A stretch of 64,000 bases of DNA. Source: Rhodovulum sp. PH10. GTDB lineage: Bacteria; Pseudomonadota; Alphaproteobacteria; Rhizobiales; Xanthobacteraceae. Position 1 is the first letter of the stretch, and every line of letters begins with the position of its first letter. Location of the stretch: the NCBI RefSeq assembly GCF_000293785.1, contig NZ_AKZI01000036.1, forward strand, positions 102,278 through 166,277, given 5' to 3'. Below, in pieces: positions 39,382 through 58,875 of the stretch. The notes below the pieces were generated by a model. It saw only the letters and a program-made list of their open reading frames with translations, was not told the DNA's origin and made no database searches. The position numbers were made by a program, and so were the translations under genes.

Positions 39382-39998
39382 TTGAAGCGCGCCTCCAGCG
39401 CATCGAGCGCGGCCCGGGTCAGAACGAGCTTGGTCCGCCGCAGGATGTCGTAGACGTTGATCCCCTGCACCGGCAGCACGTCGATGTTCGGGATGTTGCG
39501 AGCCGCCATCGAGAACTTCGCTTCGAGCTCGGCCCCGTCGATGATCAGCGCGTTGTCGAGGCCGAGCGCGGCGAACCGCGTCTTCAGCGTCTTGGTCTTG
39601 CCGTCGTCGAGCGCCGCCTTGTCGAGCACGACGATGCCGCCGTCCTTCGCCTTGGCCGACAGCGCGTGACGGAGCGCCAGCGCGCGCACCTTCTTCGGCA
39701 GGTCGATCGCGTGGCTGCGAACCTGCGGGCCGAAGGCGCGGCCGCCGCCGCGGAACTGCGGCGCGCGCGCCGAGCCGTGGCGGGCACTGCCGGTGCCCTT
39801 CTGCTTGTACATCTTCTTGCCGGTGCGCCAGATCTCCGCGCGGTTCTTGACCGCGTGAGTGCCGCGCTGACGGCGCGAGAGCTGCCAGACGATGCAGCGC
39901 TGGATCAGATCCGCGCGCGGCTCGAGACCGAAGATCTCCTGGTCGAGATCGATCGACCCGGCGGCCTCGCCTTCAAGGGTTTTGACGTCGAGCTGCAT
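39378..39998 (-). CDS. rplD: 50S ribosomal protein L4
   Basis: A 206-residue tunnel protein that in E. coli also regulates the S10 operon. The tunnel loop [30 protein letters not shown] is intact. [16 protein letters not shown] at 39998 is the start, one base after the rplC stop; the longer frame extends into rplC. Confidence 0.98.
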   Translation of the reverse strand: MQLDVKTLEGEAAGSIDLDQEIFGLEPRADLIQRCIVWQLSRRQRGTHAVKNRAEIWRTGKKMYKQKGTGSARHGSARAPQFRGGGRAFGPQVRSHAIDLPKKVRALALRHALSAKAKDGGIVVLDKAALDDGKTKTLKTRFAALGLDNALIIDGAELEAKFSMAARNIPNIDVLPVQGINVYDILRRTKLVLTRAALDALEARFK

Positions 39999-39999
39999 G

Positions 40000-40743
40000 T
40001 CACGCTCCCTCGGCCGGCGCTTCCGGGGCCGTCTCGGCCGCCACGCCACCCGCTGCGCCGTCGCCGTTCGGCAGACGGAACTTACCGGGCATCGGGACGT
40101 CCTTCGGCAGCGACTTCTTCACGGCGTCGCGCACCGTGATCCAGCCGCCCTTGGCGCCCGGCACCGCACCTTCGACCAGGATCAGCCCACGCGTCACGTC
40201 GGTCTGCACCACCTTGAGGTTCAGGGTGGTGACGCGCTCGACGCCCATGTGGCCGGCCATCTTCTTGTTCTTGAAGGTCTTGCCGGGATCCTGACGGCCA
40301 CCGGTCGACCCGTGCGAGCGATGCGAGATCGACACGCCGTGGGTGGCCCGCAGACCGCCGAAGTTCCAGCGCTTCATCGGGCCGGCATAGCCTTTACCGA
40401 CCGAGGTGCCGGTCACGTCGACGAACTGGCCGACGACGAAATGGTCCGCCGTGATCTCGGCGCCGACGGGGATCAGCCCGCCGTCGTCGACCCGAAACTC
40501 GACCACCTCGCGCTTCGGCTCCACCTTGGCGACCGCGAAATGTCCGCGCTCGGCCTTCGGCGTGTTCTTCGGCTTGCGGACACCCGCGCCGAGCTGCATC
40601 GCGACGTAGCCGTTCTTTTCCTTGGTGCGGTGGGCGACGACCTGGCAATTCGCCAGCCGGAGCACCGTGACGGGCACGTGCTCTCCCGCGTCCGTGTAGA
40701 CGCGCGTCATCCCGACCTTCTGTGCGATCACACCGGAACGCAT
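40000..40743 (-). CDS. rplC: 50S ribosomal protein L3
   Basis: A 247-residue protein that reaches toward the peptidyl-transferase centre. [20 protein letters not shown] starts it, and [25 protein letters not shown] holds the Gln that PrmB methylates. The last 25 residues ([21 protein letters not shown]) are an Ala/Pro/Glu tail beyond the usual end. Confidence 0.98.
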   Translation of the reverse strand: MRSGVIAQKVGMTRVYTDAGEHVPVTVLRLANCQVVAHRTKEKNGYVAMQLGAGVRKPKNTPKAERGHFAVAKVEPKREVVEFRVDDGGLIPVGAEITADHFVVGQFVDVTGTSVGKGYAGPMKRWNFGGLRATHGVSISHRSHGSTGGRQDPGKTFKNKKMAGHMGVERVTTLNLKVVQTDVTRGLILVEGAVPGAKGGWITVRDAVKKSLPKDVPMPGKFRLPNGDGAAGGVAAETAPEAPAEGA

Positions 40744-40781
40744 CGTTCTCGTCCTTTTCTGCGCCGTGCCCGGCAGCGCCC

Positions 40782-41090
40782 TCAGAGCTTGATCTCGACG
40801 TCCACGCCGGCGGCGAGGTCGAGTTTCATCAGGGCGTCGACGGTCTGCGGAGTGGGATCGACGATGTCGAGCAGCCGCTTGTGGGTGCGCATCTCGAACT
40901 GCTCGCGGCTCTTCTTGTCGACGTGCGGCGAGCGATTGACCGTGAACTTCTCGATCTTGGTCGGCAGCGGAATCGGACCGCGCACCTGCGCGCCGGTCCG
41001 CTTCGCCGTCGCCACGATCTCGCGCGTCGAGGCATCGAGAATGCGGTGATCGAACGCCTTGAGGCGAATTCTGATGTTCTGGCCGTTCAT
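40782..41090 (-). CDS. rpsJ: 30S ribosomal protein S10 (NusE)
   Basis: A 102-residue protein that also acts as NusE in antitermination. [22 protein letters not shown] and [27 protein letters not shown] are diagnostic. It is the first gene of the S10 operon; the 123-base gap from tuf carries a 7-bp triplet repeat and no clear promoter. Confidence 0.98.
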   Translation of the reverse strand: MNGQNIRIRLKAFDHRILDASTREIVATAKRTGAQVRGPIPLPTKIEKFTVNRSPHVDKKSREQFEMRTHKRLLDIVDPTPQTVDALMKLDLAAGVDVEIKL

Positions 41091-41119
41091 GTCTTCTGCC
41101 TCGATCGCCGTCGCTACGG

Positions 41120-41140
41120 GCGAATAGCGAATAGCGAATG
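41120..41140. repeat. 7-bp tandem repeat in the tuf-rpsJ gap
   Basis: GCGAATA repeated three times in a row (the last unit is GCGAATG, the first begins with a shared G). On the other strand it reads as TATTCGC units. Similar TATTCGC-rich runs occur in intergenic DNA of Bradyrhizobium-like genomes as I recall; that is memory and was not checked. Confidence 0.6.
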
Positions 41141-41213
41141 GTGAGTAGGGCCGAAGGGAGCGGGAAGCGGCGAGCGGACAATTCCGCGCGCCGCCCCTGC
41201 TCGCCGTTCGAAC

Positions 41214-42404
<1,191 letters not shown>

Positions 42405-42463
42405 CGGGACTCTCCGTTGCCTTCAGTCGTTTTGGCGTTGCGGTCGTGACGGTCAGGCTGAGG

Positions 42464-44536
42464 TCAGGCGAACTTCGCCTGAACCTCCTGAGCCACGTTC
42501 TGCGGAACTTGCTCGTAATGGTCGAACTGCATGGTGAAGGTGGCACGTCCCTGCGACATCGACCGCAGCGTATTGACGTACCCGAACATGTTGGCGAGCG
42601 GCACCATGGCGTTCACCACGTTGGCGTTCCCCCGCATGTCCTGGCCCTGGATCTGGCCGCGACGCGAATTGAGGTCGCCGATCACCGAGCCGGTGTACTC
42701 CTCGGGAGTGACCACCTCGACCTTCATGATCGGCTCGAGCAGCACGGAGCCGCCCTTCTGCAGCGCCTCGCGCAGCGCCGCCCGCGACGCGATCTCGAAG
42801 GCCAGCGCCGACGAGTCGACATCGTGGAACTTGCCGTCCACCAGCGTGACCTTCAGGTCCACCACCGGGAAGCCGGCGATGACGCCCGAGCCGAGGACCG
42901 AGTTCAGGCCCTTCTCGACGCCGGGGATGTATTCCTTCGGCACCGCGCCGCCGATGATCGCGTTCTCGAACACGAACCCGGTGCCCGGCTCGGCCGGCTC
43001 GACCACGATCTTGACGCCGGCGAACTGGCCGGAGCCGCCCGTCTGCTTCTTGTGGACGTAGTCGATCGTCACCGACTTGGTGAGCTTCTCGCGATAGGCC
43101 ACCTGCGGCGCGCCGATATTGGCGTCGACCTTGTAGGTGCGCTTGAGGATGTCGACCTTGATGTCGAGATGCAGCTCGCCCATCCCCTTGAGGATGGTCT
43201 GGCCGGACTCGGTGTCGGTCGACACGCGGAAGGACGGATCCTCGGCCGCGAGCTTGGCCAGCGCCACGCCCAGCTTCTCCTGGTCGGCCTTCGACTTCGG
43301 CTCGATCGCGATCTCGATGACGGGGTCCGGGAACTCCATCTTCTCGAGGATGACCGGCTTGTTCGGGTCGCACAGCGTGTCGCCGGTGCGGGCCTCTTTC
43401 AGGCCGGCCAGCGCGACGATGTCGCCCGCATAGGCTTCCTTGATGTCCTCGCGGTTGTTCGCGTGCATCAGCAGCATGCGGCCGATCCGCTCCTTGCGCT
43501 CGCGCGTGGAGTTGATCACGCCGGTGCCGCTCTGCAGGATGCCCGAATAGATGCGGCAGAAGGTGATGGTGCCGACGAAGGGGTCGTCCATGATCTTGAA
43601 GGCGAGCAGCGCCATCGGCTCGTTGTCGTCGGGATGACGAACGACCTCGTTGCCGTCGGCGTCGACGCCCTTGATCGCCGGCACGTCGAGCGGCGACGGC
43701 AGGAAATCGACCACGGCGTCGAGCAGCGGCTGCACGCCCTTGTTCTTGAAGGCCGAGCCGCACAGCACCGGATAGAAGGCGCCGGTGACCACCGCCTTGC
43801 GCAGCAGGCGGCGCAGCGTCGCCTCGTCGGGCTCGTTGCCCTCGAGGTACGCGGTCATCACCTCGTCGTCGAGCTCGACGGCGGCCTCGATCATGTACTC
43901 GCGATATTCCTTCGCCTTGTCGGCGAGGTCGGCCGGGATCGCGTCGTCACGATAGTGCGCGCCGAGTGCGTCGTCGTCCCAGAACACCGCGACCATGCGG
44001 ATGAGGTCGATCACGCCCTTGAAATTGCTCTCCGAGCCGATCGGCAGCTGGATCGCGACCGGGCGGGCGCCGAGGCGGGTCTTGATGTCCTCGAGGCACT
44101 TGAAGAAGTCGGCCCCGATCTTGTCCATCTTGTTGCAGAAGACGATCCGCGGAACCTTGTACTTGTCGCCCTGGCGCCAGACCGTCTCGGTCTGCGGCTC
44201 GACGCCCTGGTTGGAGTCGAGCACGCATACCGCACCGTCGAGCACGCGCAGCGAACGCTCCACCTCGATCGTGAAGTCGACGTGCCCGGGGGTGTCGATG
44301 ATGTTGAGCCGCTTGCCCTTCCAGAAGGCCGTCGTCGCCGCCGAGGTGATGGTGATGCCGCGCTCTTGCTCCTGCGTCATCCAATCCATCGTGGCGGCGC
44401 CCTCGTGGACCTCGCCGATCTTGTGGCTCTTGCCCGTGTAATAGAGGATCCGCTCGGTCGTCGTCGTCTTGCCCGCGTCGATGTGGGCCATGATGCCGAA
44501 GTTGCGGTAGTCCTCGATGGGATGCGCGCGGGGCAT
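42464..44536 (-). CDS. fusA: Elongation factor G
   Basis: A 690-residue translocase of five domains. [15 protein letters not shown] is the P-loop, [22 protein letters not shown] is switch [12 protein letters not shown] is the guanine site, and domain IV and V run to [20 protein letters not shown]. The length and fusidic-acid pocket look ordinary. It lies between rpsG and tuf in the str operon. Confidence 0.99.
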   Translation of the reverse strand: MPRAHPIEDYRNFGIMAHIDAGKTTTTERILYYTGKSHKIGEVHEGAATMDWMTQEQERGITITSAATTAFWKGKRLNIIDTPGHVDFTIEVERSLRVLDGAVCVLDSNQGVEPQTETVWRQGDKYKVPRIVFCNKMDKIGADFFKCLEDIKTRLGARPVAIQLPIGSESNFKGVIDLIRMVAVFWDDDALGAHYRDDAIPADLADKAKEYREYMIEAAVELDDEVMTAYLEGNEPDEATLRRLLRKAVVTGAFYPVLCGSAFKNKGVQPLLDAVVDFLPSPLDVPAIKGVDADGNEVVRHPDDNEPMALLAFKIMDDPFVGTITFCRIYSGILQSGTGVINSTRERKERIGRMLLMHANNREDIKEAYAGDIVALAGLKEARTGDTLCDPNKPVILEKMEFPDPVIEIAIEPKSKADQEKLGVALAKLAAEDPSFRVSTDTESGQTILKGMGELHLDIKVDILKRTYKVDANIGAPQVAYREKLTKSVTIDYVHKKQTGGSGQFAGVKIVVEPAEPGTGFVFENAIIGGAVPKEYIPGVEKGLNSVLGSGVIAGFPVVDLKVTLVDGKFHDVDSSALAFEIASRAALREALQKGGSVLLEPIMKVEVVTPEEYTGSVIGDLNSRRGQIQGQDMRGNANVVNAMVPLANMFGYVNTLRSMSQGRATFTMQFDHYEQVPQNVAQEVQAKFA

Positions 44537-44579
44537 GGGGGGTCTTCCTTCGATGTCGTGCGAGCGGCAGGTCGCAGGG

Positions 44580-45050
44580 CTACCAGCGATAGTGCGAGAA
44601 GGCGCGGTTCGCTTCCGCCATGCGGTGCGTGTCCTCGCGCTTCTTCACGGCGTTGCCGCGGTTGTTGGAGGCGTCGAGCAGCTCGGAGGAGAGGCGCTCG
44701 GTCATGGTCTTCTCGTTACGGGCGCGCGCGGCCGAGATCAGCCAGCGGATGCCGAGCGCCTGACGGCGGTCGGTGCGCACCTCGACGGGCACCTGATAGG
44801 TGGCGCCGCCAACGCGGCGGGAGCGCACCTCGATGGCCGGCATCACGTTGTCGAGCGCCGACTGGAACACCGACAGCGGGTTGGTCTTGGTCTTGCCCTC
44901 GATGATGTCGAAGGCACCATAGACGATCGCCTCGGCCGCCGACTTCTTGCCGGCATACATGATCGAGTTCATGAACTTGGTGACGACGACGTTGCCGAAC
45001 TTCGGATCCGGCAAGATCTCGCGCTTGTCTGCACGGTGACGGCGGGACAT
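44580..45050 (-). CDS. rpsG: 30S ribosomal protein S7
   Basis: A 156-residue 16S rRNA-binding protein that nucleates head assembly and in E. coli represses the str operon. [20 protein letters not shown] and the end [29 protein letters not shown] are diagnostic. It lies 15 bases after rpsL. Confidence 0.98.
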   Translation of the reverse strand: MSRRHRADKREILPDPKFGNVVVTKFMNSIMYAGKKSAAEAIVYGAFDIIEGKTKTNPLSVFQSALDNVMPAIEVRSRRVGGATYQVPVEVRTDRRQALGIRWLISAARARNEKTMTERLSSELLDASNNRGNAVKKREDTHRMAEANRAFSHYRW

Positions 45051-45065
45051 GATCGTTCTCCGCGA

Positions 45066-45437
45066 TTACTTCGGGCGCTTGGCGCCGTACTTGGACCGGC
45101 GCTGCTTGCGGTTCTTGACGCCCTGGGTGTCGAGGACGCCACGCAGGATGTGATAGCGAACGCCGGGCAGGTCCTTCACGCGGCCGCCGCGGATCATCAC
45201 CACCGAGTGCTCCTGCAGATTGTGGCCCTCGCCGGGGATGTAGCCGATCACCTCGAACCCGTTGGTCAGCCGGACCTTGGCGACCTTGCGGAGCGCCGAG
45301 TTCGGCTTCTTCGGCGTAGTCGTGTAGACGCGCGTGCAGACGCCCCGCTTCTGCGGGCTCTGCTGAAGGGCCGGAACTTTCTTGCGCGCCCGCTGCGGGA
45401 CCCGCGGATTACGGATCAGCTGATTGATGGTCGGCAT
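45066..45437 (-). CDS. rpsL: 30S ribosomal protein S12
   Basis: A 123-residue decoding-centre protein. [18 protein letters not shown] and [17 protein letters not shown] are wild type at both streptomycin-resistance Lys positions. The Asp of KDLPG is the usual methylthio site. It is the first gene of the supercluster, 310 bases after a consensus-like promoter. Confidence 0.98.
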   Translation of the reverse strand: MPTINQLIRNPRVPQRARKKVPALQQSPQKRGVCTRVYTTTPKKPNSALRKVAKVRLTNGFEVIGYIPGEGHNLQEHSVVMIRGGRVKDLPGVRYHILRGVLDTQGVKNRKQRRSKYGAKRPK

Positions 45438-45832
45438 CGCTCGCCTTCAGTCTCCTGTGCGGGCTCTCGCCCGTCGCGCCGAATTCCGCTGCGCGTCGCG
45501 CTCACACGCGAAAACGCACCGTGCGCCATCCCCCGAGGAGGTGGCGCACCGTCGACAGAGGAACACGAGACAAAGAGGTCCCGCGCTCGTGTACACCAAA
45601 CCTGACAGTCGTGTGTCAGAGGCAGCGTTTGAGCATCATTCGTCGAGGCTGCTGGTGTCCCGCTGATTTTCTTGCAGCACCGGGGCTGCGAAAAAACCGT
45701 GTCGCGAGACGAGCCGTACCGACCAGCGAAGCTCACCGCCTGCCGAAAAGTGGGCGGGTTTTAGCGGCCACAGTCGGGGAAGTCAAGCGCCCCTACCGGA
45801 TGCGGCCATTTTCGTGGCAGCGCGCGCAGCCG
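45438..45832. other. Leader and promoter region of the str operon
   Basis: 395 bases between the GH13 stop and rpsL. It holds the promoter at 45758-45786 and a long untranslated leader. Within the leader lies an inverted repeat CTGACA (45602-45607) / TGTCAG (45614-45619). No small gene is supported. Confidence 0.6.
45758..45786 (-). promoter_or_regulatory. Sigma-70-like promoter for rpsL and the ribosomal supercluster
   Basis: Minus strand TTGACT, exactly 17 bases, TAAAAC. Transcription would start near 45751 with a leader of about 310 bases. It is among the best promoter matches in the window. Confidence 0.7.
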
Positions 45833-47440
45833 TTAGGCGCCGGCGGGGGTGCGGTCGAGGGCGATCACCACTCCTTCGTGTCCTCGCAAGGCGATTTCGC
45901 CGTCCACCGACTCGCCGTCGCGGTCACCGAAGGCCGAAACCAGCACCCTGCCCCGAGTCGCACGGCCCTCCAGGGCCATCGAGACCGGCTCGCCGGACAG
46001 ATTCAGGGCCACCAACACGCGATCACCGGAAAGTGTACGTACATAAACGAGAATATCGCCCGTGGCGGCGATCTTTTCGTAGCTTCCCTGCGTCAGCACC
46101 CGATTCTGCCGCCGCAGCGCGATCAGCCGGCGGTACAAATTGAGCACCGAGGTCGAATCATCCTGCTGATTCGCCACGTTTTCCTGGCGAAAGTCGGCGG
46201 CCAGCGGCAGCCACGGCTCGGTGGTCGAGAATCCGCCGTGGGGCGCCGGCTCCCACTGCATCGGCGTGCGGCAGGGATCGCGGCCGACGCCGATCCCCGG
46301 CACGTTCTTCTCGTAGGGGTCGCGCACCCGCTCGGGCGGCACCGCGACGTCGGCCATGCCGATCTCCTCGCCATAATAGAGTGTCGGCGTGCCGCGCAGC
46401 GTGAGCAGCAGCATCGCCGCGACTCGCACCTGGTCGCGGCCGACTCGCGTGCCGACCCGCGGCCGGTCGTGATTCCCGAGCACCCAGTTCGGCCAGCCGC
46501 CCTCCGGCAGCGCCGTCTCGTACTCCTCGATCAGCCGGGCGAGGGTTTCCGCGTGCCACTCGGCGTTGAGCAGTGCGAAATTGAACGGCAGATGGGCGCC
46601 CGAGAGGTCCGCGCCGTAATACGTGACGAGCCGCTCGATCGGCAGGTAGATCTCGCCGATCAGCACCCGCTCGTCGAACTCCTCGATCACCTTGCGCATC
46701 TCGGCGATGACGTCGTGCACCTCCGGCCGGTCGGCGGTGTAGAGGGGGATCACCTTTTCCGCCGGCGGGCGGCCCGGATGCCAGTCCGGGTTGGGCGGGT
46801 TTTCGCGGAACTGGTCGTCCTTGATCAAATGCCAGATCACGTCGACGCGAAAGCCGTCGACGCCGCGGCGCAGCCAGAAGCGCATCACATCGTGCATCGC
46901 CTCGCGCACCGCGGGGTTGCGCCAATTGAGGTCCGGCTGCTTGTCGAGGAAGGCGTGGTAGTAGTACTGGCCGGTCGCCGGGTCGAACTCCCAGGCGCTG
47001 CCGCCGAACTCCGACAGCCAGTTGTTGGGCGGCCCGCCGTCGGGAGCCGGGTCGCGCCAGATGTACCACTCGCGCTTCGGGTTGTGCAGCGAGGCGCGGC
47101 TCTCCTCGAACCACGGATGCCGGTCGGAGGTGTGGTTCGGCACGAGGTCGAGCAAAACCTTGATGCCGTGCGCGTGGGCGGCCGACAACAGCGCGTCGAA
47201 GTCCGCCATGGTGCCGAAGACCGGGTCGATCGCCGTGTAGTCGGAGATGTCGTAGCCGAAGTCGGCCATCGGCGAGGGATAGATCGGCGACAGCCACAAG
47301 GCGTCGACGCCGAGCTCGACGAGATGCGGCAGGCGCGCGAGAATGCCCGGAAGATCGCCGATGCCGTCGCCGTCGGAATCCTGAAACGAGCGCGGATACA
47401 CCTGATAGAGAATGCCGGCCTGCCACCACCGATCGGCCAT
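45833..47440 (-). CDS. GH13 alpha-glucosidase / oligo-1,6-glucosidase-like enzyme
   Basis: A 535-residue GH13 enzyme. MADRWWQAGILYQVYPRSFQDSDGDGIGD is the normal start; DLVPNHTSDRHPWF is region I, DGFRVDVIWH holds the nucleophile Asp, LIGEIYLPIE the acid/base Glu, and LGNHDRPRVG the third Asp. There is no signal peptide, so it is cytoplasmic and needs imported oligosaccharides. The subfamily (GH13_23/30-like) acts on maltose, sucrose or isomaltose; trehalulose synthase-type activity is possible, and the substrate is not fixed by sequence. It follows the beta-lactamase gene by 126 bases on the same strand. No sugar transporter or regulator is adjacent, and it lies between rpoC and rpsL. Confidence 0.93.
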   Translation of the reverse strand: MADRWWQAGILYQVYPRSFQDSDGDGIGDLPGILARLPHLVELGVDALWLSPIYPSPMADFGYDISDYTAIDPVFGTMADFDALLSAAHAHGIKVLLDLVPNHTSDRHPWFEESRASLHNPKREWYIWRDPAPDGGPPNNWLSEFGGSAWEFDPATGQYYYHAFLDKQPDLNWRNPAVREAMHDVMRFWLRRGVDGFRVDVIWHLIKDDQFRENPPNPDWHPGRPPAEKVIPLYTADRPEVHDVIAEMRKVIEEFDERVLIGEIYLPIERLVTYYGADLSGAHLPFNFALLNAEWHAETLARLIEEYETALPEGGWPNWVLGNHDRPRVGTRVGRDQVRVAAMLLLTLRGTPTLYYGEEIGMADVAVPPERVRDPYEKNVPGIGVGRDPCRTPMQWEPAPHGGFSTTEPWLPLAADFRQENVANQQDDSTSVLNLYRRLIALRRQNRVLTQGSYEKIAATGDILVYVRTLSGDRVLVALNLSGEPVSMALEGRATRGRVLVSAFGDRDGESVDGEIALRGHEGVVIALDRTPAGA

Positions 47441-47566
47441 CTTGCCCCTCGCGTCTTGTCCAGGGGCTTTTGCTCGCCGCCCTCGTCCGCCCGCCCGCCA
47501 CGCCGGCCGACGCCGCCAGGCGGCCACCCCCCGGGGGCATAAACCGCTCACGGGGAAAATGGTTTC

Positions 47567-48511
47567 TCAGTCGCGGATGAGGCCAGCGATCGCCCGGCCG
47601 ACCGCGGCGATGATCTCGTCGCGCCGCGCCGGTGGAGCCGACGAGCCGGTGAGAAAGACGGCGACCAGAACCGGCGGCCGCCCCGGCGGCCAAAAGATCG
47701 CGACGTCGTTGCTGGTGCCGTTGCCGCCGGCGCCGGTCTTGTCGCCGACCCGCCAGCCGTCCGGCACGCCGGCCCGCAGCCGCGCCCCGCCGGTCTCGTT
47801 GGCGACCATCCAGCCCACCAGCTTTTCGCGCGAGGGCGGTGCCAGTGCGTTGCCGAGAGCGAGCGCATCGAGATCGGCGAGCATCGCCTTCGGCGTCGTG
47901 GTGTCGCGCGGATCGCCCGGCAGCGCCTCGTTGAGCGCGGGCTCCTTGCGATCCAGCCGCGTGACCGTGTCGCCGAGCGAGCGGACGAAGGCGGTCGCGC
48001 CCGCCGGCCCGCCGAGCGCGTCGAGCAAAAGGTTGGCCGCCGTGTTGTCGCTCACGGTCATCGCCGCCGCGCACAGCGCCTCGACCGTCATGTCGCCGCC
48101 CGCGTGCCGCCGGGTGACCGGGGCATGAGCGAGGAGATCGCTCTCGGCGACCGGGATCGTGCGGTCGAGCCGGTCGTCGCCGCGGTCGACCTTTGCCAAG
48201 GTGGCGCCGGTGACGAGCAGCTTGACGGTGCTGCACATCGGAAAGCGCTCGTCGGCACGGTGGCCCGCGCGTGCGCCGGTGCGCGTGTCCAAGAGCGCGA
48301 CGCCGAGACGGCCGCCGCTCTGTTGCTCGAGCGCGGCGAACGTTTCGGCGAGCGGCCCCGGAAAGGCGGCGGCACCCGCCCTGCCCCGCCCCCCGACTAA
48401 CCAGCCGGCGGCCGCGGCGAGCCCGGTCAGCACACGTCGCCGGCTCGGTGACGACAGGCTCGGTGACGGCAGGCTCGGGCGCAGCAGGCTCGGAAGGGCT
48501 CGGCTCGGCAT
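47567..48511 (-). CDS. bla: Class A beta-lactamase with a Tat-like signal
   Basis: A 314-residue serine beta-lactamase. The catalytic set is complete: CSTVK (Ser70/Lys73), SDN in TVSDNTAANLLL, Glu166/Asn170 in EPALNEA, and KTG in GDKTGAGGNG. It should hydrolyse penicillins and early cephalosporins; spectrum cannot be read. The N-terminus MPSRALPSLLRPSLPSPSLSS is unusual, built of five-residue S-L-x-x-P units, and is followed by SRRRVLTGLAAAAGWLVGG, a twin-arginine-like export signal. ATG 48511 is chosen over a longer frame. It lies 90 bases downstream of the rpoC terminator hairpin and before the GH13 gene. No mobile element is seen nearby. Confidence 0.93.
   Translation of the reverse strand: MPSRALPSLLRPSLPSPSLSSPSRRRVLTGLAAAAGWLVGGRGRAGAAAFPGPLAETFAALEQQSGGRLGVALLDTRTGARAGHRADERFPMCSTVKLLVTGATLAKVDRGDDRLDRTIPVAESDLLAHAPVTRRHAGGDMTVEALCAAAMTVSDNTAANLLLDALGGPAGATAFVRSLGDTVTRLDRKEPALNEALPGDPRDTTTPKAMLADLDALALGNALAPPSREKLVGWMVANETGGARLRAGVPDGWRVGDKTGAGGNGTSNDVAIFWPPGRPPVLVAVFLTGSSAPPARRDEIIAAVGRAIAGLIRD
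48441..48499. repeat. 15-bp repeat in the beta-lactamase leader
   Basis: The core GGCTCGG recurs at 15-base spacing (units starting at 48441, 48456, 48471 and 48486). In the reading frame it encodes the S-L-x-x-P pentapeptide series ahead of the Tat-like motif. A period that is a multiple of three keeps the frame when copies are gained or lost. Confidence 0.7.
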
Positions 48512-48585
48512 GGTCGCCTCCTCCACGGCACGACGACCGACGACAGCGCCGCCGACGTCCGTGACCGCTCCTCGCCACACGGCAA

Positions 48586-48609
48586 GAAGGCCGCCCGAAG
48601 GCGGCCTTC
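48586..48609 (-). terminator. Terminator after rpoC
   Basis: A perfect 10-bp stem (GAAGGCCGCC/GGCGGCCTTC) closed on the minus strand by a TTCG tetraloop, then TTGCC. It lies 80 bases after the rpoC stop. The U-tract is poor, but the stem and loop are very stable. Confidence 0.65.
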
Positions 48610-48688
48610 CAATGTTTGTTCGAGGCCCGCACGCTCGAAGACGCGGCCCGGGCGAGTCCTCACACGGCGTCCGTCACGCGGGCGTCCG

Positions 48689-52900
<4,212 letters not shown>

Positions 52901-53062
52901 ACTCATCTCCACGCTTGGTGGGTGCGACCGCCGAACTTCACGCGCTGAAACTTCGCGCAGCCGTCTCGTTTCTCGTTCGCGCCGCGGGGTGGCGTCGCGC
53001 GATCCCGTCCGCGGCCGGGGAGCCGCGGCGGGAGGGCCGGGTCGTGCCCGGCCCGCATCGGC

Positions 53063-57184
<4,122 letters not shown>

Positions 57185-57293
57185 CGTGGCCTCTCGCTTC
57201 CTCCGCCGGCCAAAACGGCAGCGGGGGGCTTCCGACGGGTGCAGGACCGCGGGCCGGAAGCAGGCATCTCGGCGACCCTCGCACGATCCGGTG

Positions 57294-57370
57294 CCGCACT
57301 GCGGCCGGATCCGGCGGGTCCACCGTCCGAAATTCGGCGATCCGGGCGGACCCGGACCGCACTGCGGCCG
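57294..57370. repeat. Direct repeat in the rplL-rpoB gap
   Basis: The 14-mer CCGCACTGCGGCCG occurs at 57294-57307 and again at 57357-57370, 63 bases apart, in the untranslated spacer. Its inner part is itself a near-palindrome. Possible role in RNA structure. Confidence 0.6.
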
Positions 57371-57391
57371 CTCACCCTGAGGCGGCGGCGA

Positions 57392-57418
57392 CGATTCCGC
57401 AATATGGGTGCGGAATCG
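57392..57418 (-). promoter_or_regulatory. Attenuator-like hairpin between rplL and rpoB
   Basis: A perfect 9-bp stem, CGATTCCGC/GCGGAATCG, with a 9-base loop, 37 bases after the rplL stop. It has no T-run. In E. coli the same gap holds an attenuator and an RNase III site that lower rpoBC relative to rplL; a similar role is inferred here. Confidence 0.5.
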
Positions 57419-57454
57419 CCGAGCAAAAGCTCACGTTTACTCGAGTTCCACCGC

Positions 57455-57829
<375 letters not shown>

Positions 57830-57877
57830 TTGCGATAATTCCTTCTCGGTTCGCGATAGTTCGGGTTTGCGAGGGCG

Positions 57878-58396
57878 TCACGCCGCCTCGCCCTTGTCGG
57901 CATGGGCCTGAACCACCCGAGCGAGCTTGCCCGCCGGGGCGACGACGATCTGGGCCACCTTGGTCGCCGGGGCCTGGATCAGGCCGACGATCTTGGCGCG
58001 CAGTTCGTCGAGCGACGGCAGCGAGGCGAGTGCCTTGACGCCGTCGGGGTTCAGGGCGGTCGTCCCCATCGCCCCACCGAGGATCACGAGCTTGTCGTTG
58101 GCCTTGGCGAAGTCGGAAACGACCTTGGGTGCAGCGATCGGATCACCCGAATAGGTGAGAACGGTCGGCCCCTTGAGGAGGGGCGCGACGATCGCCGCGT
58201 CGGTGCCGTCGAGAGCGATCTTGGCGAGACGGTTCTTGGCGACCTTCACCGACGCGCCGGCCTGCTTCGCCTGCCTGCGCAGGGTCTGCATCTGGGCGAC
58301 GGTGAGGCCGGCATAGTGGGCCACCACGACCACGTTCGAGGCCTTGAACACCTCGTTCAGGGTCGTGACGAGCTCCTTCTTTGCCGCTCGATCCAC
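57878..58396 (-). CDS. rplJ: 50S ribosomal protein L10
   Basis: A 172-residue stalk base that binds 23S rRNA and L7/L12 and in E. coli represses its own leader. [36 protein letters not shown] is diagnostic. The first codon is GTG. rplK and rplA, usually just upstream, are not in the window: a 1.2-kb gene-free region and a divergent gene lie there instead. Confidence 0.97.
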   Translation of the reverse strand: MDRAAKKELVTTLNEVFKASNVVVVAHYAGLTVAQMQTLRRQAKQAGASVKVAKNRLAKIALDGTDAAIVAPLLKGPTVLTYSGDPIAAPKVVSDFAKANDKLVILGGAMGTTALNPDGVKALASLPSLDELRAKIVGLIQAPATKVAQIVVAPAGKLARVVQAHADKGEAA

Positions 58397-58809
58397 GTCT
58401 TGCTCTTTCTGGTTGGCGACCCCCGGTAAGGAGCCGCCGGTTGCGTCGAGCCATTCTCCCTGGGGCCGGAGCCCGCCGGAGAACGACGCCTCATGCCCTG
58501 TCCCCCGAAAGCGCGCGAACGCTCGCGGGTCGAACCCGAGTCGGAACCATGCGGGGTCTCCCCCGTATCGATCTTCCCCGTCTGTGCAGGCCCTTGGAAC
58601 CGGAAGCCGATCCAGGAATTAAGCCGTTGCCGTGGGCACTGGGCGTTCGGGCGCGGGCACCTGCAGTCTCGGACAGGACCGACCGCCCACGAGGGGCGGC
58701 CACGTGCCAGCGGAGCGGCAGCGTCGGTCCCGGTTCCCTTCAGATCGATCCGATCGGATGCCTAAAAGGAACAGAGTCCTGTACCACCGTGTTTTCCGAG
58801 AGCACGCAA

Positions 58810-58838
58810 GGGCGCGCCGGCAGAGGGCCGGCACGCCC
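58810..58838 (-). promoter_or_regulatory. 5'-terminal stem-loop of the rplJL-rpoBC transcript
   Basis: On the minus-strand RNA, GGGCGUGCCGGC pairs over 12 positions (one U-G wobble) with GCCGGCGCGCCC across a 5-base loop. It begins two bases after the transcription start expected from the promoter at 58847-58875. It could protect the mRNA 5' end or act in regulation. Confidence 0.5.
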
Positions 58839-58846
58839 GTTCTCGC

Positions 58847-58875
58847 TATGTAGCCCGCTGCAAACCGTTTGCCAA
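58847..58875 (-). promoter_or_regulatory. Sigma-70-like promoter for rplJ-rplL-rpoB-rpoC
   Basis: Minus strand TTGGCA (58870-58875), exactly 17 bases, TACATA (58847-58852). Transcription would start near 58840 with a leader of about 444 bases. The -35 lies inside a duplicated 17-mer. Confidence 0.55.

Noticed and set aside
58543..58570. GGAAC-N16-CGTA on the plus strand
   Set aside because: One mismatch in the -10, and it points away from rplJ with no gene nearby.
58761..58800. GGAAC-N17-TGTT on the plus strand as an EcfG promoter
   Set aside because: The -10 is imperfect, and no plus-strand gene follows for about 800 bases.
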